Shown one piece after another: positions 6,845 through 10,099 of a stretch of DNA of 10,099 nucleotides. Source of the DNA: Holosporales bacterium (GTDB lineage: Bacteria; Pseudomonadota; Alphaproteobacteria; RUG11792); NCBI GenBank assembly GCA_031281515.1, contig JAITFF010000053.1, forward strand, positions 1-10,099, in the 5' to 3' direction. The stretch's first letter is position 1; each line of letters begins with the position of its first letter. Made by a program: the position numbers and the translations under genes. The notes under the pieces are model-generated. The model had not been told where the DNA came from. It was given only the letters and a program-made list of their open reading frames with translations, and searched no databases.

Positions 6845-7136
6845 TAAAGTTCCTTCTAAAAGAAAATTCAACCAACACTGGCCTTTATACCCTATCCTCA
6901 AGGCACAAGCGAATTATTTCACCACTATTCTAAGCTCACCTACTCCAAGGCACTATACCAGACCTTCCTGGATTCGAAGCACATAGCCCTTAGAAAGACT
7001 AAAATGAGAGTATGGATGGGGAAAGTTGCAACTGACGATTACAACTTGTATGGTAGCCAGATTGCTTAGCGACAAATTCGGTGGATTTTTGGTTGGATAT
7101 CAGATACAATCCCAAGATCGGGCAGGAAAGCAGAGC
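6845..7136. other. Intergenic region between secreted-protein gene and CAU tRNA
   Basis: About 290 bases hold no gene I can support. For the minus-strand gene, TATAAA (6884-6889, minus) is a plausible -10 element, leaving a ~33-nt leader. For the tRNA and xseA, TACAAT (7105-7110, plus) is a plausible -10 about 27 nt before the tRNA, but no good -35 is seen 16-18 nt upstream of it. A plus-strand frame is open from 6860 to 7069 but has no start codon until 7004. Confidence 0.45.
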
Positions 7137-7213
7137 GGGCCTTTAGTTCAGTTGGTTAGAACCCTCCGCTCATAACGGAGTTGTCGTAGGTTCGAGTCCT
7201 ACAGGGCCCACCA
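7137..7213 (+). tRNA. tRNA with CAU anticodon, probably tRNA-Ile2 (alternatively elongator tRNA-Met)
   Basis: The cloverleaf is complete. The acceptor stem is GGGCCTT/AGGGCCC (one T-G pair), the D-stem is GTTC/GAAC, and the anticodon stem is CTCCG/CGGAG with loop CTCATAA giving CAT. The T-arm is GTAGG-TTCGAGT-CCTAC, followed by A73 and an encoded CCA. The first acceptor pair is G-C, so it is not the initiator tRNA. The acceptor resembles bacterial Ile2 tRNAs, whose C34 is changed to lysidine by TilS to read AUA. Anticodon alone cannot separate Ile2 from elongator Met. The 3' end is 20 nt upstream of the xseA start, so the two are probably on one transcript. Confidence 0.93.
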
Positions 7214-7233
7214 TACCTGATTCAAGTTTTAGC

Positions 7234-8583
7234 ATGTCGATCAACGCAGCCTTCAGTACAAATCGTCTCCTCGTCTTCTCCGACGATAACATTCTCACCG
7301 TCTCCGAATTGTCGTCGGCCATTAAAGGGACCATCGAGAAGAGTTACTCTTCAGTAAAATTACGGGGAGAGGTTTCCGGCGTCAAGAAGCACTCATCGGG
7401 CCACACGTACCTGTCCCTCAAAGACGATGACTCCATGATTAACACGATCTGTTGGCGGGGGACCAAGGTGGATTTCCCGCTGGAAGATGGGATGGAAATT
7501 ATTGTCCGGGGCCGAGTTACCGTTTATCCGGCCAGATCTCAGTATCAGTTCATCATCGAGGAGGCCAGTATGGCGGGTGAGGGAGCCCTCCTCAAACTCC
7601 TGAATGACCGTAAAAAGCGGTTTGCAGAATTGGGATATTTTGACAAGAAAAATCCTATCCCAAAATTCCCGGAGATTATCGGGATTGTGACCTCGAAAAC
7701 TGGGGCCGTGCTGCAGGATATGAGGAACCGCCTCGAGGATCGTTATCCGTTCTGCAAGGTCATCGTGTGGTCCGTGAATGTCCAGGGTTCCGTGGCCGCC
7801 GAACAGGTTGCCAACGCCATCCGTGGCTTCAATTTTATGACCGAAAAGAGGCCGGATGTCCTGATCGTAGCGAGGGGAGGTGGCAGTATCGAAGACCTCT
7901 GGCCCTTTAACGAAGAAATCGTTGTAAAGGCCGTCTACGATAGTCAAATTCCTGTCGTTTCGGCGATTGGTCACGAGACCGATACGACCCTCATAGATTA
8001 TGCGGCAGATCTGAGGGCTCCGACTCCGACGGCCGCAATCGAGCTCATTACTCCCGTTTTGGATGATCTCATATTGCAGATTACTGAGAGCTATGGGAAG
8101 ATCGGTTTCTTGATGGCCCGCATTTTCCGAGAACTTCACAATAGGATAAACAGTGCCGCGAAATGTTTTCGTTCTTCGCAGTTTGTAATTCTGTCCATCC
8201 GGCAGAAATTTGATGACAAGGATGGGAGATTTCTGGCGGCCGGGAATAACTACCTTCAGAGGGAAGGCATGAGGTTGAGGACAATGAAACTCGGCAATCT
8301 GAATAGTTATTTGATCCTGAAGGAGCAGAGATATGAGGTGGTAAGTGGATCGTTCGGTAAACAGATTGAGAATTTTATGAAACAGAGTGCGAGGAATATG
8401 GAGGTCCTGAGTAATAGACTCGAGCAGAGCTCCTTCAAAAAAATCTTGAAGAAGGGATTTTGCTTTGTTACCGATAAAAGTGGTAAGACAATCGAAAAGA
8501 AGGCGGAATTCGATGAATCGTTGGCGACTGGGTTTACCGTCCATTTTCAGGACGGGGAATCCATCATCAGATCGGCCTCTTAA
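7234..8583 (+). CDS. xseA: Exodeoxyribonuclease VII large subunit
   Basis: XseA is the catalytic subunit of exonuclease VII, which with several small XseB subunits degrades single-stranded DNA from both ends in repair and recombination. The 449-residue protein is full length. An OB-fold nucleic-acid-binding domain (~20-112) contains SELSSAIKGTIE, VKLRGEVSGVKKHSSGHTYLSLKDD (in two blocks) and EDGMEIIVRGRVTVYPARSQYQF. The catalytic domain begins at ~125 with ELGYFDKKNPIPKFPEIIGI. It carries the family signature RGGGSIEDLWPFNEE (214-228), SAIGHETDTTLIDYAADLRAPTPTAA (in two blocks, ~243-268), then a long helical region and a C-terminal GFCFVTD element. The ATG at 7234 follows the tRNA by 20 nt and has no evident Shine-Dalgarno. 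The stop TAA lies in TTAA shared with the convergent terminase gene. xseB is not in the window. Confidence 0.96.
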   Translation: MSINAAFSTNRLLVFSDDNILTVSELSSAIKGTIEKSYSSVKLRGEVSGVKKHSSGHTYLSLKDDDSMINTICWRGTKVDFPLEDGMEIIVRGRVTVYPARSQYQFIIEEASMAGEGALLKLLNDRKKRFAELGYFDKKNPIPKFPEIIGIVTSKTGAVLQDMRNRLEDRYPFCKVIVWSVNVQGSVAAEQVANAIRGFNFMTEKRPDVLIVARGGGSIEDLWPFNEEIVVKAVYDSQIPVVSAIGHETDTTLIDYAADLRAPTPTAAIELITPVLDDLILQITESYGKIGFLMARIFRELHNRINSAAKCFRSSQFVILSIRQKFDDKDGRFLAAGNNYLQREGMRLRTMKLGNLNSYLILKEQRYEVVSGSFGKQIENFMKQSARNMEVLSNRLEQSSFKKILKKGFCFVTDKSGKTIEKKAEFDESLATGFTVHFQDGESIIRSAS

Positions 8584-9857
8584 ATCAGGGATACAAAACA
8601 TTCTTCCCTCTCCTTAAGATCCGATATCGACCAGACAAGTGCATCGACTCTATCCGGTGATTCCCTCATTTTGCCATCATATGACAGATTACACATCTGT
8701 TTTTCGAGCTCAAAAAATTCCCGGACATGGAAAATTCGATTTGACTCGTATAGCATAGAAATGGGCTCTGCCCTGGCGATTTTGCCTCTAATAGCTCTAA
8801 CGGATTTAAACGGAATATTTGGATAGATTGTCGTTAGGACCTCCTTCACGAGATCACCCCCATTATTCGTTTCTGCGATAACGCATCCGGCGTCGTAATC
8901 TTTATATGCTCGGCAGACGATTTTGGCCCATTCTGGAGGTTTATACTTCCCGCTCAAATCGTCGAGGACGTACATTTTTCCGTCATATCCGCTTCCGGCC
9001 ACAATGATTCCAGTTTCGTCGGCATTTTCTCCGCAGCTCACGGCTGGATCAATGCCGATGACGACCCTCGATAGGAGGTCACGATCAATCGGCCTGTACA
9101 CTATATTTTCTTTTTTCCAAATCGTGTTTTCCTTTTCCAAAATTAATTCACCGAATAACTCCTGGCGCCCAATTTTAGTCGTCATATACTTCGCTTCCAT
9201 ATTGCTAATAAAACGGGCCGACAGGTTGGGGCTGTTTTCAAAAGTAGACCCATACGTCAGATGAGTCGCGTTATCCTCCGATAAATCCTTGAGAATTTGA
9301 ATGGCCCGCGGAGTCGTCGTCATGATGCATTTCGGGTCATTTCCCAGCCTCAGAGTAAATAGAACCTGTTCCCAAAGAAGATCTGGATTAGCAAATTTGG
9401 CAAATTCATCGATCCAGACGAGGTCGAACTGATATCCCCTGACGGAATCATAGTCATCTCCTCCGAAGATGTAAGCCTTCGCCCCATTTTCCCATACGAT
9501 CTGTTTCTTGGATGAATAGTATCTGAATTTTACGATATCCGGATTATCGACCCTTTCTTCTGAGCATTGGAACATTTTCTGGGCTATCGTGGTCGATAGA
9601 AGACCACTTTGCCCCTCGACCATAATATCTTTTGCCTCCTTGATCGTTTTCCCGATGATCGCGATTCTCTTGTACTGCCCGGAATTTATGAGGGCCATGA
9701 TCGATTCCGCTCCGGTCCTCGTTTTCCCGAATCCTCGTCCGGCCAATATCATCCAGAGCCACCAATCTCCATTTGGCAGTTTCTGTTTATCTCGGGCTAG
9801 AGAGTCCCAGCTGGGAATCTCTGGGAAATTCGTGGAAGTTAGTGTGTTATTATTCAT
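8580..9857 (-). CDS. Phage/GTA-type large terminase (DNA-packaging ATPase-nuclease)
   Basis: Large terminases pump DNA into a procapsid and cut it. The 425-residue protein has a full ATPase domain: Walker A AGRGFGKT (39-46), Walker B LVWIDE (146-151) with catalytic Glu151, and coupling motif TTTPR (180-184). The C-terminal RNase H-like nuclease has Asp270 (VVIGIDPA), Glu329 (VIAETNNGG) and Asp402/Asp405 (DRVDALVWS). Length and motifs fit the alphaproteobacterial gene transfer agent terminase class (Terminase_6-like), though a prophage origin cannot be excluded. All motifs are intact, so it looks functional or recently so. The ATG at 9857 has a strong Shine-Dalgarno (AAGGAGG, about 8-11 nt upstream). 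No portal, capsid or small terminase gene appears in the 240 bases upstream, and downstream it converges on xseA, so within this window it stands alone. Alphaproteobacterial endosymbionts are known to carry scattered GTA genes. Confidence 0.9.
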   Translation of the reverse strand: MNNNTLTSTNFPEIPSWDSLARDKQKLPNGDWWLWMILAGRGFGKTRTGAESIMALINSGQYKRIAIIGKTIKEAKDIMVEGQSGLLSTTIAQKMFQCSEERVDNPDIVKFRYYSSKKQIVWENGAKAYIFGGDDYDSVRGYQFDLVWIDEFAKFANPDLLWEQVLFTLRLGNDPKCIMTTTPRAIQILKDLSEDNATHLTYGSTFENSPNLSARFISNMEAKYMTTKIGRQELFGELILEKENTIWKKENIVYRPIDRDLLSRVVIGIDPAVSCGENADETGIIVAGSGYDGKMYVLDDLSGKYKPPEWAKIVCRAYKDYDAGCVIAETNNGGDLVKEVLTTIYPNIPFKSVRAIRGKIARAEPISMLYESNRIFHVREFFELEKQMCNLSYDGKMRESPDRVDALVWSISDLKEREECFVSLI

Positions 9858-9912
9858 TTTAGATTTCCTCCTTAATTGTTATTTCAGCCTCACCTTTAAG
9901 AGAGCTTTTTTT
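9858..9912 (-). promoter_or_regulatory. Ribosome-binding site and leader of the terminase gene
   Basis: The minus strand carries AAGGAGGAAA at about 9865-9874, a near-perfect Shine-Dalgarno and the strongest in the window. A bulged hairpin (AGCCTC 9886-9891 with GAGAGCT 9900-9906) is followed on the plus strand by seven T residues (9906-9912), resembling a plus-strand intrinsic terminator; no plus-strand gene ends nearby, so its meaning is unclear. AT-rich sequence extends to about 10040. TTGACT (minus, 9952-9957) is a possible -35, but no good -10 is at the right spacing. Confidence 0.5.
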
Positions 9913-10043
9913 ATAATTGAAATGGGATAAGGTTTTTTATATGTAACTTAAAGTCAACTAATTTTTATTATTGCTGATTTATTTTTCAAATAATTTCAAT
10001 GGATGTAAAATATTTTTCGGAAATTAACGGAATCTTAATTGGT

Positions 10044-10099
10044 TACGGCCTACCATCCCTAGCCCCCGCCCACCCCGGGGCTCCCGTCGCTCGCGGCCA
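10044..10099. other. Abruptly GC-rich stretch with inverted repeat at window edge
   Basis: After about 150 AT-rich bases the composition changes sharply to G+C-rich. The stretch contains AGCCCC (10061-10066) pairing with GGGGCT (10077-10082) and the palindrome CCCCGGGG (10073-10080). On the minus strand short frames end in stops within it. It could be the 3' end of a GC-rich gene or RNA, or a dispersed palindromic repeat; the window ends too soon to tell. Confidence 0.4.

Noticed and set aside
6845..6901. Upstream start for the secreted protein (19 extra residues)
   Set aside because: The ATG at 6844 has a good Shine-Dalgarno and starts the signal peptide directly; the extension would bury the signal peptide and overlaps the candidate -10.
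6860..7069. Plus-strand open frame of about 69 codons in the intergenic region
   Set aside because: It lacks a start codon until 7004, leaving only 21 codons, has no ribosome-binding site, and begins inside the leader of the opposite gene. A decayed gene is possible but not shown.
7393..8601. 402-codon open frame on the minus strand opposite xseA
   Set aside because: It is the antisense shadow of a confidently identified gene, has low-complexity His/Arg/Pro-rich content and no recognisable domain.
1..10099. CRISPR array, insertion sequence or toxin-antitoxin pair
   Set aside because: No regularly spaced repeats, transposase or terminal inverted repeats, and no paired small genes of that kind were seen on either strand.

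Overview
The window looks like a chromosomal segment of an alphaproteobacterium with a reduced or host-associated lifestyle, in the broad Rickettsiales/Holosporales style. This is an inference from four things: an LPS-exporting outer membrane (LptD), alphaproteobacterial-looking tRNAs, a lone terminase of the type found in gene transfer agents (GTAs), and moderate to low GC with AT-rich membrane-protein genes. No rRNA, insertion sequence, CRISPR array or integrase is visible.

Left part (1-1934). The start of lptD (LPS assembly outer-membrane protein) runs leftward off the window edge. Divergent from it is a complete stand-alone 5'-3' exonuclease equivalent to the N-terminal domain of DNA polymerase I, with no polymerase domain following. 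A tRNA-Lys(UUU) and tRNA-Glu(UUC) pair comes next, preceded by a plausible promoter.

Middle part (1937-5776, minus strand). A compact four-gene unit reads right to left: a small one-helix membrane protein, tatC (twin-arginine translocase), a DusB-like tRNA-dihydrouridine synthase, and an LtaS-like membrane phosphotransferase of the alkaline phosphatase/sulfatase superfamily. Genes overlap by 11 and 7 nt and are then separated by 7 nt, which suggests translational coupling. The last gene ends 2 nt from the 3' end of tRNA-Glu. A good intrinsic terminator at about 5691-5716 separates this unit from the gene to its right.

Right-middle (5777-7136). One minus-strand gene encodes an unrecognised secreted protein of about 355 residues with a clear signal peptide and a strong ribosome-binding site. 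About 290 bases without a supportable gene follow.

Right part (7137-10099). A CAU-anticodon tRNA (probably Ile2, possibly elongator Met) lies 20 nt upstream of xseA (exonuclease VII large subunit). xseA converges on a complete GTA/phage-type large terminase, and the two stop codons share the same TTAA. The terminase has a strong Shine-Dalgarno sequence and an AT-rich leader. The last ~55 bases are abruptly GC-rich.

Most genes are ordinary housekeeping genes: envelope biogenesis, protein export, tRNA modification and DNA repair. The items that deserve attention are the unknown secreted protein, the free-standing Pol I exonuclease domain, the isolated terminase and the small protein coupled to tatC. 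I see no convincing new multi-gene system.
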